Positions 16,201 through 23,278 of a stretch of 64,000 nucleotides of DNA are shown piece after piece. The stretch is from Longilinea sp035560795 (lineage in GTDB: Bacteria; Chloroflexota; Anaerolineae; Anaerolineales; Anaerolineaceae). The first letter of the stretch is position 1; each line of letters starts with the position of its first letter. The stretch lies in assembly GCA_035560795.1 (NCBI GenBank), contig DATMYV010000008.1:40686-104685 (forward strand), given 5' to 3'. The notes under the pieces were generated by a model. The model was not told where the DNA came from, did no database searches, and worked only from the letters and a program-made list of their open reading frames with translations. Position numbers and translations under genes: made by a program.

Positions 16201-18259
16201 CTGTCAATACAGCCGGTTGGGTGATTTCAGTGTTCTTTAAGTCATTTTCCGCCTGGGCAACCGCGTCGGGGTCGCCATCCACATAGATATAACTGGTCAG
16301 CGGCCGTCCCAGGATGGGCGTCATGACTTCATCCGCTTCGCGGAAGGTTTCGGCAGCCAAAGGCTCGACCTCGCACAGGTCTTTGAGCATGTTCACATAC
16401 TGGCTGCCCTGGCCAGGGAAGAGGAAAGCCAGTTTGCCCGCCTTGCCGCTGCCGCGATAGACGGCATGCGCGCCCAATGCGCTCCAGGCTGCCGGAGAAG
16501 TGCTCTCAAACGCCTGCAATGTCTTTTCACAGCGTTTGATCAACTCTTCGACGGAGTCGAAATCAAGCGCCAGGCGCTCATTACGCGCGAGTGCATCGGG
16601 TGAAGGAATGGTTTGTTCGGGCAGGCGGCCGGCCCGGGCGTTTTCAAGCGTTTTTTCGAGATTGGTTTTCAACTCTGCTGTGGAATTTGCACTCAAAAAG
16701 AGCAGGCCGCGGTAAAAAGCCGGCCAGGCTTGCCCCTCGGCAGCCAGAACGGCGGCAGGTTGTGCAGCGGAAGCTGGTTCCATTTTAATGGCGGGTTGTG
16801 TAAGATTGGCCGCCGGAAAGAATTGCCGGTCGCTGGTCAATAGGCCGGGAATGTGTTCTTCCACCACCAGGTGGAAGTTCGTCCCGCCAAAACCAAACGA
16901 GCTGATTCCTGCGCGGCGGACTTCGTCGGATTTCTTCTCCCAGGGCCGGGCAGTTGTGTTCACCCGAATGGGCAGGTGTGCAAAATCAATGTTTGGATTC
17001 GGCCGCTCGAAATTGACCGACGGCGGCAGCTGCTGTTCATGAAGTGCATAAATGGTCTTCAGCAGTGCAGCCGCACCGGCCGCACTCTTGAGATGCCCAA
17101 TATTGGATTTCACCGACCCGAGGGCAATTTTACCGGTGGGCAGGTCCAATGCGCCAAAGACTGAATTCAGGCTGCCCACCTCGACCACATCACCCACCCG
17201 GGTGGAAGTGCCGTGGCCTTCAATTAGACTGACCGTGCGCGGATCAAGACCGGCATTCTGCCAGGCGCGTTCGATTGCGCGCTGCTGGCCAATCGGGTTG
17301 GGAGCCGTGATGCCCTTACCCTTGCCATCGCTGCTGCTGCCCACCCCGCGGATGATGGCATAAATCCGGTCTCCGTCGCGTTCAGCATCCACCAGGCGCT
17401 TTAGTAGAAAAATGGCTGCCCCTTCTCCCATAACAAATCCGTTTGCACCGTCCGCATAGGGCCGCGAACCGTCCGGGCTGAGCGCGCCAATTTTGCTGAA
17501 CTTGACATAAGCCTCGGGACCCATATTCCGGTCCACCCCGCCTGCCAGAACTGCATCGAAATGGCCGGCAGTCAGCCCGTCCATCGCGCCTTGCAGCGCT
17601 GCCAGCGAAGAAGCACAGGCCGCATCAGTAACGTAGTTCGCTCCGCCCAGATTAAATACATTGGCCACCCGTCCCGCGATGATGTTGGAAAGTTCCCCCG
17701 GCATGGTATCTTCCGTGATCGGGCGCAAACGGGCATCGATTTCGGCCTGCAGACCTACGAGCAATGCTCGTTGCGATTCAGGCGGCAGCCCTTTGAAAGC
17801 TGCTGTTTTCGTCAAGGCATCGCTGTATTCCGGCAGTCGCAGTCGAAAACTGGAGTCGTAATGATTTTCACCCGCCAGGGCATTTCCAAGGATCACCGCT
17901 GTACGGGCAGGATCCAGGGCGCGTGTGGGATAACCGTAATCGTTCAATGCCTGGTAGCTGGCAGCAATTGCCCATTGTTGAGCCGGATCCATTTGTTCCA
18001 ATACGCGCGGCGGGATGGCGATGCCCATTTTCTGCGGTTCAAGGCGAAAATCGCGCACCCATGCGCCAATTTTTGAATAGGTTTTATCCGGTTGGCTGGC
18101 ATCCGGATGGTAGTACAAATCCACTCGCCAACGGTCAGGGGGTACTTCGGTAATGGAATAGCGGCCGGACTGGATATTTTTCCAGAACGAATTTGCATCC
18201 GGGGCATCCGGCAGGATGGCCCCCACGCCAACTATCGCAACAGCCTTTGGATCTAGCAT
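10256..18259 (-). CDS. Single-chain iterative polyketide / PUFA-type (secondary lipid) synthase, KS-AT-KS-ACP-ACP-KR-DH
   Basis: A 2667-residue megasynthase starting at an ATG preceded by GGAGG with 7-nt spacing. Domains in order: KS1 (about 1-460; Cys215 in DAACASSL, His349 in EGHGTST, His389 in NIGHLKSAAG); malonyl-type AT (about 610-920; FPGQGSQY, Ser709 in GHSLGEYAAL, HAFH specificity motif); a second KS (about 1000-1470; Cys1220 in NAACATTTH, His1368 in SHETYTPARGG, His1408 in GFTGHTMG); two ACPs with LGIDTVKQAEL (Thr1627 and Thr1750 at the position normally Ser); KR (about 1860-2300; GGSGGIV, Tyr2252 in DYSAAND); and a hot-dog DH (His2394 in HALNGIPVLPG). Parts resemble PfaA-type synthases, but those are normally split over several proteins and carry Ser ACPs. 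No ER and no cis thioesterase are seen; PfaD, the PPTase and possibly the hydrolase nearby would act in trans. Product unknown; a reduced or partly unsaturated acyl chain is inferred. Confidence 0.92.
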   Translation of the reverse strand: MLDPKAVAIVGVGAILPDAPDANSFWKNIQSGRYSITEVPPDRWRVDLYYHPDASQPDKTYSKIGAWVRDFRLEPQKMGIAIPPRVLEQMDPAQQWAIAASYQALNDYGYPTRALDPARTAVILGNALAGENHYDSSFRLRLPEYSDALTKTAAFKGLPPESQRALLVGLQAEIDARLRPITEDTMPGELSNIIAGRVANVFNLGGANYVTDAACASSLAALQGAMDGLTAGHFDAVLAGGVDRNMGPEAYVKFSKIGALSPDGSRPYADGANGFVMGEGAAIFLLKRLVDAERDGDRIYAIIRGVGSSSDGKGKGITAPNPIGQQRAIERAWQNAGLDPRTVSLIEGHGTSTRVGDVVEVGSLNSVFGALDLPTGKIALGSVKSNIGHLKSAAGAAALLKTIYALHEQQLPPSVNFERPNPNIDFAHLPIRVNTTARPWEKKSDEVRRAGISSFGFGGTNFHLVVEEHIPGLLTSDRQFFPAANLTQPAIKMEPASAAQPAAVLAAEGQAWPAFYRGLLFLSANSTAELKTNLEKTLENARAGRLPEQTIPSPDALARNERLALDFDSVEELIKRCEKTLQAFESTSPAAWSALGAHAVYRGSGKAGKLAFLFPGQGSQYVNMLKDLCEVEPLAAETFREADEVMTPILGRPLTSYIYVDGDPDAVAQAENDLKNTEITQPAVLTANVALLRLMKKFGFEPDLVIGHSLGEYAALVAAGVLTFAEALEVVSARGREMSKVSMEDNGCMAAVSAPLGEVESILKTIDGYVVLANINSPQQSVIGGATAAVEQALAAFQSAGFQAVKIPVSHAFHTRIVAPASEPLRKVIARMNVQPPLIPVVANVTGDLYPAGKEEILDLLAQQVTSPVQFIHGIETLYAQGARVFAEVGPKRVLNALATDILKGKEGITLVATNHPRKGARTSFNEALCGLYAAGMGPRALTQRPALPVEITATQTVQAASLPDGIVPLTGSVVITGAGLGLPGRGKHVFEDDNVARILRGEQFIEPLSDEKRNAMLEHQVTRLEKSEAGAQMVTIDSLDQTVKLAGQSGDFDLTAEFGVPVDRVDATDISTQLAIAAGVEALRDAGIPLVMNYKRTSTGSYLPNRWMLPEALADETGVIFGSAFPGLERLAEESARFSEYQSLNNQLAELRSLMAQFPAKVDVQKALTQRVRELEASLSQLDYHFDRRFIFRILAMGHSQFAEYIGARGPNTYVNAACATTTHAVGIAEDWIRSGRCRRVLVIAGDDVTDGNLVNWIGTGLLASGATTTEEDLRLAALPFDRRRNGMIMGMGAAALVVESEDAARERGVRAICEILSTQIANSAYHGTRLDVQHVSEVMERLVATAEQRFGLKREAIADRMMFMSHETYTPARGGSAAAEIRALRQVFGAQANQVIVSNTKGFTGHTMGVGIEDVVAVKALETGNVPPVANIDNGFEPDPDLGDLNLSRGGAYQPEFALRLGAGFGSQIAMSLLHKVPGTGERINQEVHDGWMAVVAGYESAKNEVVQRTLRIRDQGAPKRAPQKSLWQYGHGPSLWAERQQEVLSSGSMSSEDEKVLSSVAMSSEEENRDAVSSSATTNSVTQNMPSDVEIQRHLLSLVSEKTGYPPEMLELDLDLEATLGIDTVKQAELFAAVREHYGIERREDLRLSDYNTLSKVMTFVKDGVARQVQSNVSMSNEEAEVLSLVPMSSEEEVRSSPSTQTSSTQNTLSDVEIQQYLLAIVSEKTGYPPEMLELDLDLEADLGIDTVKQAELFAAVREHFGIERREDLRLSDYNTLAKVMAFVREGIQGSESMNSEDEEVLSSVSMRSEAGNGFSSVTQTSSTPISTIHRRIPVPVLRPTLALCLPTGVELDENSRVLIVTDQNGVADVLDRKLRVRKVKVTKVSVVSTEEKNSMFSLLKEEGPFTGVYFLPGLDSEPSLAEMTAKNWDRLLEERLFMLAALLRSLPDNAFLVCATRLGGLHGYGPQGSTAAVSGGLRGLAKAIAREREKMLVKVVDFEQDASASKVAGCLIDETLLDPGTVEIGLEGGLRYGISLAEKPLMESEAQLPEGAVFVISGGSGGIVAPVVQDLARATRGHFYLLGRSALASADDPDLALLRSDREALKHEITRRLTDSGERATPSRVDAKLAALERAAATLETMAHVEKLGGKAVYIACDVTTPQAVEYAVQQVLAVEGWVDGLIHAAGLDHSRKLESKPDEEFRQVVAVKAGGFFHLWKTLEKHKALPRFMAVFTSISGRFGNSGQTDYSAANDLAARLAAAIQSEHPEIRVVALDWGAWAEVGMASRGYILRLMQMAGIEMLNPLQAAPLVRAELLTGRDCEVILAGALGQLESASNADGGLDLERANDALRAGKPIHTMLSRVTGMSLNEGILLEADLDPNTEPFLKDHALNGIPVLPGVMGIEGFTVAAKHIASVLGSAKAGFEVARLDDIKFLAPFKFYRNQPRRSAWKARVLRTAEGLVAEVVLESDMLLHNKTVEHMRHFSGRVLLQPQVDHHDLIVAAPKWNGAYTVQAAEIYKLYFHGPSFQVLAGVQRSGEVVLGRLQHDLPAITSGGQTLFSTPILLELCLQTAGVWEAGLTGTLGLPSSIGQLRLHKNKTNGAAIFAEVSPSRLPDGSLIFDARVVDAKGRVYLEVDNYRTSPLPYSVEDGLIQPFKTLVQGK
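12820..13633 (-). repeat. Intragenic 39-bp tandem repeats flanking duplicated ACP modules
   Basis: Six degenerate copies of a 39-bp unit occur as three tandem pairs, starting at 12820 and 12859, 13177 and 13216, and 13555 and 13594 (plus-strand coordinates). Each pair encodes serine/acid-rich linker such as MSSEDEKVLSSVA, and the pairs lie after ACP2, between the ACPs and before ACP1. The ACPs themselves are near-identical (123 residues from Thr to Thr), so ACP plus linker appears to have duplicated as a unit of roughly 370 bp. Confidence 0.85.
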
Positions 18260-18572
18260 GACATTTCCTCCGAGCAGTTAGCGCAACGCAGAAAACGCGC
18301 GCCTTGGATGAGGTTTGCCTGTCCTCCGGGATTTCAAATTGCTCTTAAATCAATAAATGCTATACGACCAAACCTCCAGCATGCCCCCAATCACAGGCTG
18401 GACCAACAATAAAACGATCTATTCATTTTTAGCATTTGGAACCGGCTGCGCCATTCAACCTGGTAAGGGGCGGCGGTGGAACAGCTGGCGGATTGGCAAG
18501 TCTCTAGAGAGTGTAAACACCGTATCCCGCTTTAGGTTGCTGGCCGAATAAGGCTATCAAGTTAAAAGATCT

Positions 18573-18601
18573 TTGGGTCGATCAAACCAGAATGTTACAA
18601 T
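18573..18601 (+). promoter_or_regulatory. Predicted sigma-70 promoter for small membrane protein
   Basis: TTGGGT (18573-18578) and TACAAT (18596-18601) are spaced by 17 bp, placing the transcript start near 18608, about 53 bp before the ATG at 18661. The rest of the 400-bp gap from 18260 holds the minus-strand leader of the synthase, with its GGAGG just before the start, and no recognisable gene. Confidence 0.5.
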
Positions 18602-18660
18602 TATTATGAATCAAACGGTAATTGCAAGAATGTTCCGTCTATGAATTAAGGAGGAAAATG

Positions 18661-18918
18661 ATGGGATGGTTATCCTGGATTCTTTTTGGAGCCCTGGCCG
18701 GTTGGGCTGCCAGCGTGGTGACCGGACGAAATTCGCGCATGGGTTGTCTGGCGAATGTGATCATTGGCGTATTGGGCGCCTTCATCGGCGGGTTTCTCTA
18801 TACGCTGCTGACCGGAAAAGGTATTTCGATCGGGTTCAACTGGCTGAGTTTTCTGGTGGCCGTCATCGGTGCGACCTTGCTGTTGATGATCACCGGCTTG
18901 TTCAGCCGCCGCAGGTGA
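18661..18918 (+). CDS. GlsB/YeaQ/YmgE family small membrane protein
   Basis: An 85-residue hydrophobic protein with three predicted membrane helices, starting MGWLSWILFGALAGWAAS. The start at 18661 has AAGGAGG six bases upstream; the ATG immediately before it would be too close to that site. The glycine-rich GCLANVIIGVLGAFIGGFLY and the final basic FSRRR are typical of the GlsB/YeaQ/YmgE (transglycosylase-associated) family, whose members are often stress-induced but lack a defined biochemical role. It has its own promoter and a terminator, so it appears to be a single-gene unit that happens to sit between the synthase and the P450. Relation to the lipid locus is not indicated. Confidence 0.85.
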   Translation: MGWLSWILFGALAGWAASVVTGRNSRMGCLANVIIGVLGAFIGGFLYTLLTGKGISIGFNWLSFLVAVIGATLLLMITGLFSRRR

Positions 18919-18938
18919 TCTTTACCCAATTCTCAAGC

Positions 18939-18965
18939 AAACAGCCGGCCCATAGCCGGCTGTTT
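18939..18965. terminator. Bidirectional terminator between convergent genes
   Basis: AAACAGCCGGC and GCCGGCTGTTT form an 11-bp stem with a 5-nt loop. A-rich and T-rich flanks on both sides suit termination from both the small membrane protein gene and the P450 gene. Confidence 0.8.
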
Positions 18966-18983
18966 ATATTCCCATTTGTTGCT

Positions 18984-20159
18984 TTAGCGGTCAACCGCGA
19001 CGATAAAGTTGCGGAATTCGTAGCCTTTGATGGTGTCATTCATGGCCATTTCCGGCTCCCGAACGATGCGCAGCCCTGCCAGGCGCAGGAATTGCTGCAA
19101 GAATAGATCGGTTTCGGCAATAGCAATAAACTCGCCTGCGCAGCGGTGCGGCCCAAAACCAAAGCCCATCAATGCGCCTGAAACGCCTTTCATTAGCGCC
19201 CGCTCTGGGATGATTTCACCGGCATCCGCTCCGGCTGTACGCCCATCCAGGTTGATGGCCACAATATCCAGGTCAATCAACGCGCCAGCTGGAATGGTTA
19301 CAGTTTGACCGACGCTGGTCAAGGTCACCTCGCTGACTGCACGGCGGTACAGGTGGCCAACCACCGGCTCCAGGCGCAGCAATTCGTACAGGATACGGCT
19401 GCGTTCCTCATCACTCCCACCCAGATATTTTTGACGCAATTCAGGTTGCCGCAACAGGTGCCACGACGCGGCACAGATGAATTCCTGCGTGGTCACCATG
19501 CCAGCCGCACCGTAGGTGATACACTCGGCAATAATCTCGCTGCTGCCGTAGCCGTTATCCAGCAGGTGCGAGATGACATCTTCCTTGCGCTGTGCCTGGC
19601 GCGAACGAATGGCCGGACGAACATCGCGCAGCCAGAACTCAAGCATGCGCGCCTGCACACCCACAAATCGCACCATTCCGCCCGGCGTGCGGTCTACGTT
19701 CAGATCGGCGTGCAAAATACCCTCCAGCCGGCTGGTCAGCCCGTCGGTCGGGCTGTCGGTCAGGCCGACAACCTCTGAAGCCACGCCAATCGCCAGGCGC
19801 GCCGCCAGCCGGTTGAGGTCTGCCTGCCCATCGCGCCGTAAAATCGCAAGGACATCGGCGACATATTTCTCCATCATCGGACGGTAGCGCCCCTGGATCG
19901 TCGCCGGCGAAAAGAATCGCGCAATCTGTTTGCGCTGGTCCTGGTGTACTTTCCCATCCTGAAAGAGTACGGGGCGCGCCATGGCTTTGGGCATCATTTC
20001 AACCGATTCAGATTTGAACCCGGCCTGGACCACGTTTGCCTGTAGAATCGCGCGCGCTTCGGCATAACCGCGCACGTGCCACACGCCGCCTAAATCGCAT
20101 TCCAGAACCGGAAGCATTTCGGCCAGATCACGGGGAGCTGTTTTCGAGGCTGTTTGCAT
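18984..20159 (-). CDS. Cytochrome P450
   Basis: A 391-residue soluble bacterial P450. The heme-binding loop FGFGPHRCAGEFIA supplies the Cys thiolate; the K-helix ExxR is YELLRLEP; the C-helix region has DGKVHQDQRKQIARFFSP. The I helix reads ITYGAAGMVTTQEF: the usual acidic residue before the paired Thr (AGxDTT) is Val here, while both Thr are kept. Loss of that acid alters proton delivery in many P450s, so this may be a peroxygenase-like or otherwise atypical enzyme; that is inference. No membrane anchor is present, and no ferredoxin or reductase gene is adjacent. It lies on the same strand as the megasynthase, separated by one unrelated gene, so tailoring of the synthase product is plausible. 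A TetR-type palindrome overlaps its promoter. Confidence 0.93.
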   Translation of the reverse strand: MQTASKTAPRDLAEMLPVLECDLGGVWHVRGYAEARAILQANVVQAGFKSESVEMMPKAMARPVLFQDGKVHQDQRKQIARFFSPATIQGRYRPMMEKYVADVLAILRRDGQADLNRLAARLAIGVASEVVGLTDSPTDGLTSRLEGILHADLNVDRTPGGMVRFVGVQARMLEFWLRDVRPAIRSRQAQRKEDVISHLLDNGYGSSEIIAECITYGAAGMVTTQEFICAASWHLLRQPELRQKYLGGSDEERSRILYELLRLEPVVGHLYRRAVSEVTLTSVGQTVTIPAGALIDLDIVAINLDGRTAGADAGEIIPERALMKGVSGALMGFGFGPHRCAGEFIAIAETDLFLQQFLRLAGLRIVREPEMAMNDTIKGYEFRNFIVAVDR

Positions 20160-20201
20160 TTGTCCCTTTCTTGAACGTACTAAACACTACAGAATAGTTT
20201 A

Positions 20202-20228
20202 ATTATAATGGAAAATCCGACCGGTCGG
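20202..20228 (-). promoter_or_regulatory. P450 promoter with TetR-type operator
   Basis: On the minus strand TATAAT (20202-20207) lies 43 bp before the P450 start. Directly upstream the perfect 12-bp palindrome CCGACCGGTCGG (20217-20228) covers the -35 zone, where no good -35 hexamer is visible. CCGACCGGTCGG-type palindromes are common TetR-family operators. The repressor gene is not in this window. Confidence 0.55.
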
Positions 20229-20604
20229 TCGGATTCATATTCCCATTGTACAATCTTTTATGATCAGGTTTGCGGGATGGTCAGACCCTGGCTGCGGTAG
20301 GGTGCCAGCTGGGATTTCAGCAGGCCAGCTCCGGTGATCCGGTTCGTCAGTGCAATAACCGGCATAATCACGAAAAGCACTGCTCTGCCTTATTTCACGG
20401 CCGAAACCAGCTACTCTGGTACCACTCTGCCATTTTGGTGCAGTCGCTCCAGAAGACCTGGTCGACGTTCTGGCTTCAACAGGGTTTCATTTTTCTTCAA
20501 TACTGCTTCCTGAGTTATGATCAATTTCATATTTCGTGCAATAATGTGCAAATGCATGTGACTCCGTAATATTTTTAGTTATATCGATTCCCCCTTGTCA
20601 CAGG
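20229..20604. other. Intergenic region with a possible gene remnant
   Basis: No convincing gene fills this gap. On the minus strand 20264-20365 encodes a 33-residue protein-like tail beginning MPVIALTNRITGAGLLKSQ and ending at a stop, with an in-frame stop a short way upstream. It has no ribosome-binding site and reads like the C-terminal remnant of a decayed gene; it is not recognised. A 99-residue plus-strand frame at 20270-20569 looks random in composition. Confidence 0.3.
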
Positions 20605-21828
20605 GTGGCAGCTTTGAAGAATCCACAACCGCGCCTCATCCTCGCATTGGCCTGTGCCAGTTTCCTCGGTCTGGGGGTCGTTTCTGCCGGGTTGGGACCA
20701 GCGCTTTCCGAGTTGGCTGCGAAATCTTCCAGCAGCCTGGGCGAGATCGGCGGTCTTTTCTCCGCCTTGTTTTTCGGCTCGCTGGTGACACAAATTGTCA
20801 CCGGCCTGCTGCTCGACCGCCTGGGTCCGCGCTGGCTCATTCTAAGCGGTTTATTAATTGTCGCTGTAGGATTCTTCGGTGTTGCTCTGGCAGCTGAATT
20901 GCCTCTGATGGTGGCGAGCGCGGCCTTTGCCGGGTTGGGTCATGGCACCATCAATGTGGTGATGAACGTATCAATTTCCAACTTGTTTTCTCAAAAGCGT
21001 GCTTCTACTCTTAATCTTTTGAATGTGTTCTTTGGTCTTGGCGCCATCATTGCCCCGGCAATCGCCGGGCTTTCGCTACGCCTGGTCAATAGTTCGCTGC
21101 CAGCCATTTGGTTTGGCGCTGGGCTGGAACTGGTACTGCTTCCGCTATTCTTCTGGCTCTTCCATTCGCCGGTGCCTTCTGGAGATCATCCTGCGTCTCA
21201 GTCCAGCAGCCGCAACCTGCTGCGGTCACCAGCCCTCTGGCTGTTGGGCATTCTATTACTGCTTTATGTCGGCAGTGAAAACGGTGCTGGCGGCTGGGTG
21301 AGTACCTATATGCAGCAAACTACGACATTGACGGCTGCCTCGGCGGCATTGGCGGCTTCCGGATTCTGGCTGGCCTACACCGCCGGGCGCATGGCAGCCG
21401 CCTGGTTGGGAACCCGTTGGTCAGTGCGTTTGTTGCTGACCACCAGCTTGGGAATCGCGTTTATGGGCGGATTGGTGATTTTTGCCAGCACCGGCAGCGC
21501 CCCAATTTCAATTCTAGGTTTTCTTTTGCTCGGTTTTGGTTTTGGACCCATATATCCAACCATGCTGGCGGTCATCACTGACACGTTCAGTCATTCTTCC
21601 GGTGCAGCAGCAAGCCTGGCAATCGCCATGGGCAGCACGGGCGGGATGCTCATTCCCTGGCTGCAGGGCATCATCCTGGAAGGCAGCGGCCCGCGTGCGG
21701 CAGCGCTGCTGTTGCCAATTGCCACGTTGTTAATGCTGGTTTGCTTGATGGCTACACGCCGTGCCAGACGACGTGAAGCCGCCGGCGTTACGCTTGCCGC
21801 AGGTGCAGACGGCCAAGGAAATGCGTAA
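20605..21828 (+). CDS. MFS transporter
   Basis: A 407-residue, 12-helix major facilitator. The loop after helix 2 carries LLDRLGPRWLILSG, a variant of the MFS motif A, and helix 4-5 contains GLGHGTINVVMNVSISNLF. A second half begins after residue 205 following a hydrophilic linker (SPVPSGDHPASQSSSR). The start is uncertain: there is no ATG, so GTG at 20605 or TTG at 20614 must be used, with only weak ribosome-binding sequence. The arrangement and small-residue helices resemble sugar or drug transporters, but substrate cannot be assigned. It is divergent from the P450, 445 bp away, and could export a product of that locus; that is speculation. Confidence 0.8.
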   Translation: MAALKNPQPRLILALACASFLGLGVVSAGLGPALSELAAKSSSSLGEIGGLFSALFFGSLVTQIVTGLLLDRLGPRWLILSGLLIVAVGFFGVALAAELPLMVASAAFAGLGHGTINVVMNVSISNLFSQKRASTLNLLNVFFGLGAIIAPAIAGLSLRLVNSSLPAIWFGAGLELVLLPLFFWLFHSPVPSGDHPASQSSSRNLLRSPALWLLGILLLLYVGSENGAGGWVSTYMQQTTTLTAASAALAASGFWLAYTAGRMAAAWLGTRWSVRLLLTTSLGIAFMGGLVIFASTGSAPISILGFLLLGFGFGPIYPTMLAVITDTFSHSSGAAASLAIAMGSTGGMLIPWLQGIILEGSGPRAAALLLPIATLLMLVCLMATRRARRREAAGVTLAAGADGQGNA

Positions 21829-21888
21829 ACCGGGAAGGGCGAAACCCTGAACAAGCCTCCAGTACGCACTGGTTAAAATACACTCACC

Positions 21889-23112
21889 TTACTGTTCTTC
21901 TGTTTTCCTCTCCAACCTGAATGACCTCTTCACCCTATGGTTTTCCGTGTTTGGGCTGGAAATTGGTTGCGATTTTCCCTTCCGCATGCCTTTTGCCAGA
22001 TAATAACTTCCAATGACAAAACCTGCAGCGGCAACTTGAAAACCAATCCCCTGCCAGGTTGCATAGGTACCAAACCAGGTGCCCAGCCAATGGGGCAGGC
22101 TGATCAGGCTTAACAGGGTAGTTGGCAGCCAGCCAATCTCCTGCAACACATGGACTGTTTTTCCAACCATCACCAGCAGGACTCCGCCGATCAAAACGCC
22201 GGTAAAGACGAGCATTTGTTTATAGGGTACGCGCGCATTCAGTTTGAAAGTTATAAAGCCGACCAAAAAAGTGGCCGTTAATCCTGCCAATATGCCGCCC
22301 AGCACGCTCAGCGCCCCACTCTCCAACATCAGCGCCTGCAGGAATAACACGGTCTCAAATCCCTCCCGGTAAACGGTGGCAAAACCCAAGGACACCAGGC
22401 CGAGCATCAAACCGGCTTCACCGCTGAACAAGCGTTTCTTGCGGGTTTGCATGGAGGTAATCCAATCTGTCCAATAGGATTTATGGAAGAACCAGTTGGT
22501 GACCATCAGGAGTGCGCCAATTGCGATCATCGATACCACCGCTTCCAATTTCTCTCCATATGGTTCCAATGCGGCCATCACGCTTTGAGCGAGGAAAAAG
22601 GTGACAACCGTCGCAAGCAACCCCAAGCCTCCTCCAAACCACATTGGGCGGCGGTATTTACGGGCTGGCCCTGCTTTCATGCTAGCCATCAACGATGCAA
22701 GGATAATCACAGCCTCCAATCCCTCTCGAAAAACCAGAATCCCGGCGCTGCCAATGGCTGCGATCTGGGTGTTTTGAGCAGATAGGACCTTAGCGTTGCT
22801 TCCCTTTTGACTTTCCACTGGCAGACTTGTATGCACCGTAGACACATCCTGTGTGGTGGAAACCTGCTCATCTCCACCTGCCGCCACCGAGTTAAAAGAG
22901 ATTGGGGAGACCAGTTTGGTCCTTGTCTGATTGAGAATCACAGCCAGATCCGGAAAAATATTTAAGCTCAAACTAAAACCATGCGTCAGCAATTTCCGGT
23001 CGTTCAGCATACAGAACGGCAATGGTGAAAAGGCACTCAATGCCATAGCCAGTATGACAAGAAAAAATAAACGGGCAATGTTCCGTTGAAAAATCACTTT
23101 GAGGCTCCTCAT
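21889..23112 (-). CDS. FTR1-family high-affinity iron permease
   Basis: A 407-residue membrane protein. The two defining REGLE-type motifs of FTR1/EfeU permeases are present: FREGLEAVIILASL in the first permease helix and YREGFETVLFLQAL later. Their Glu residues carry ferric iron across the membrane. The N-terminus has an extra hydrophobic segment (ARLFFLVILAMALSAF) followed by about 90 polar residues before the core, suggesting a signal anchor plus an external domain as in other long bacterial FTR1 proteins. A basic tail ends the chain in the cytoplasm. The gene diverges from a DtxR-family regulator, and a palindromic operator lies just upstream of its start, so iron-dependent repression is likely. 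No EfeO or EfeB partner gene is adjacent. Confidence 0.9.
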   Translation of the reverse strand: MRSLKVIFQRNIARLFFLVILAMALSAFSPLPFCMLNDRKLLTHGFSLSLNIFPDLAVILNQTRTKLVSPISFNSVAAGGDEQVSTTQDVSTVHTSLPVESQKGSNAKVLSAQNTQIAAIGSAGILVFREGLEAVIILASLMASMKAGPARKYRRPMWFGGGLGLLATVVTFFLAQSVMAALEPYGEKLEAVVSMIAIGALLMVTNWFFHKSYWTDWITSMQTRKKRLFSGEAGLMLGLVSLGFATVYREGFETVLFLQALMLESGALSVLGGILAGLTATFLVGFITFKLNARVPYKQMLVFTGVLIGGVLLVMVGKTVHVLQEIGWLPTTLLSLISLPHWLGTWFGTYATWQGIGFQVAAAGFVIGSYYLAKGMRKGKSQPISSPNTENHRVKRSFRLERKTEEQ

Positions 23113-23130
23113 TTTTGATTCATTTATTAT

Positions 23131-23149
23131 TTAGGTATATTATGTCTAA
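23131..23149. promoter_or_regulatory. DtxR/MntR-type operator
   Basis: TTAGGTATATTATGTCTAA is an imperfect 19-bp palindrome resembling the DtxR/IdeR consensus (TTAGGTTAG-C-CTAACCTAA). It lies 19 bp from the FTR1 start and 130 bp before the DtxR-family gene, so the encoded regulator probably acts here. Confidence 0.65.
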
Positions 23150-23278
23150 TTAATTCCTGGAGGTAGTATAATTTGGGCGGGCAAGATAATCTAGCGAATT
23201 CTATTAACTTGGGTTTAATTTGGGATGCGAATCAATTTCAACCCGGTTGAAAATTCCCCCACTCTGTAAAGAGGTGAG

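Noticed and set aside
20270..20569. 99-residue plus-strand gene
   Set aside because: Composition is unlike neighbouring proteins, there is no ribosome-binding site, and no domain could be recognised.
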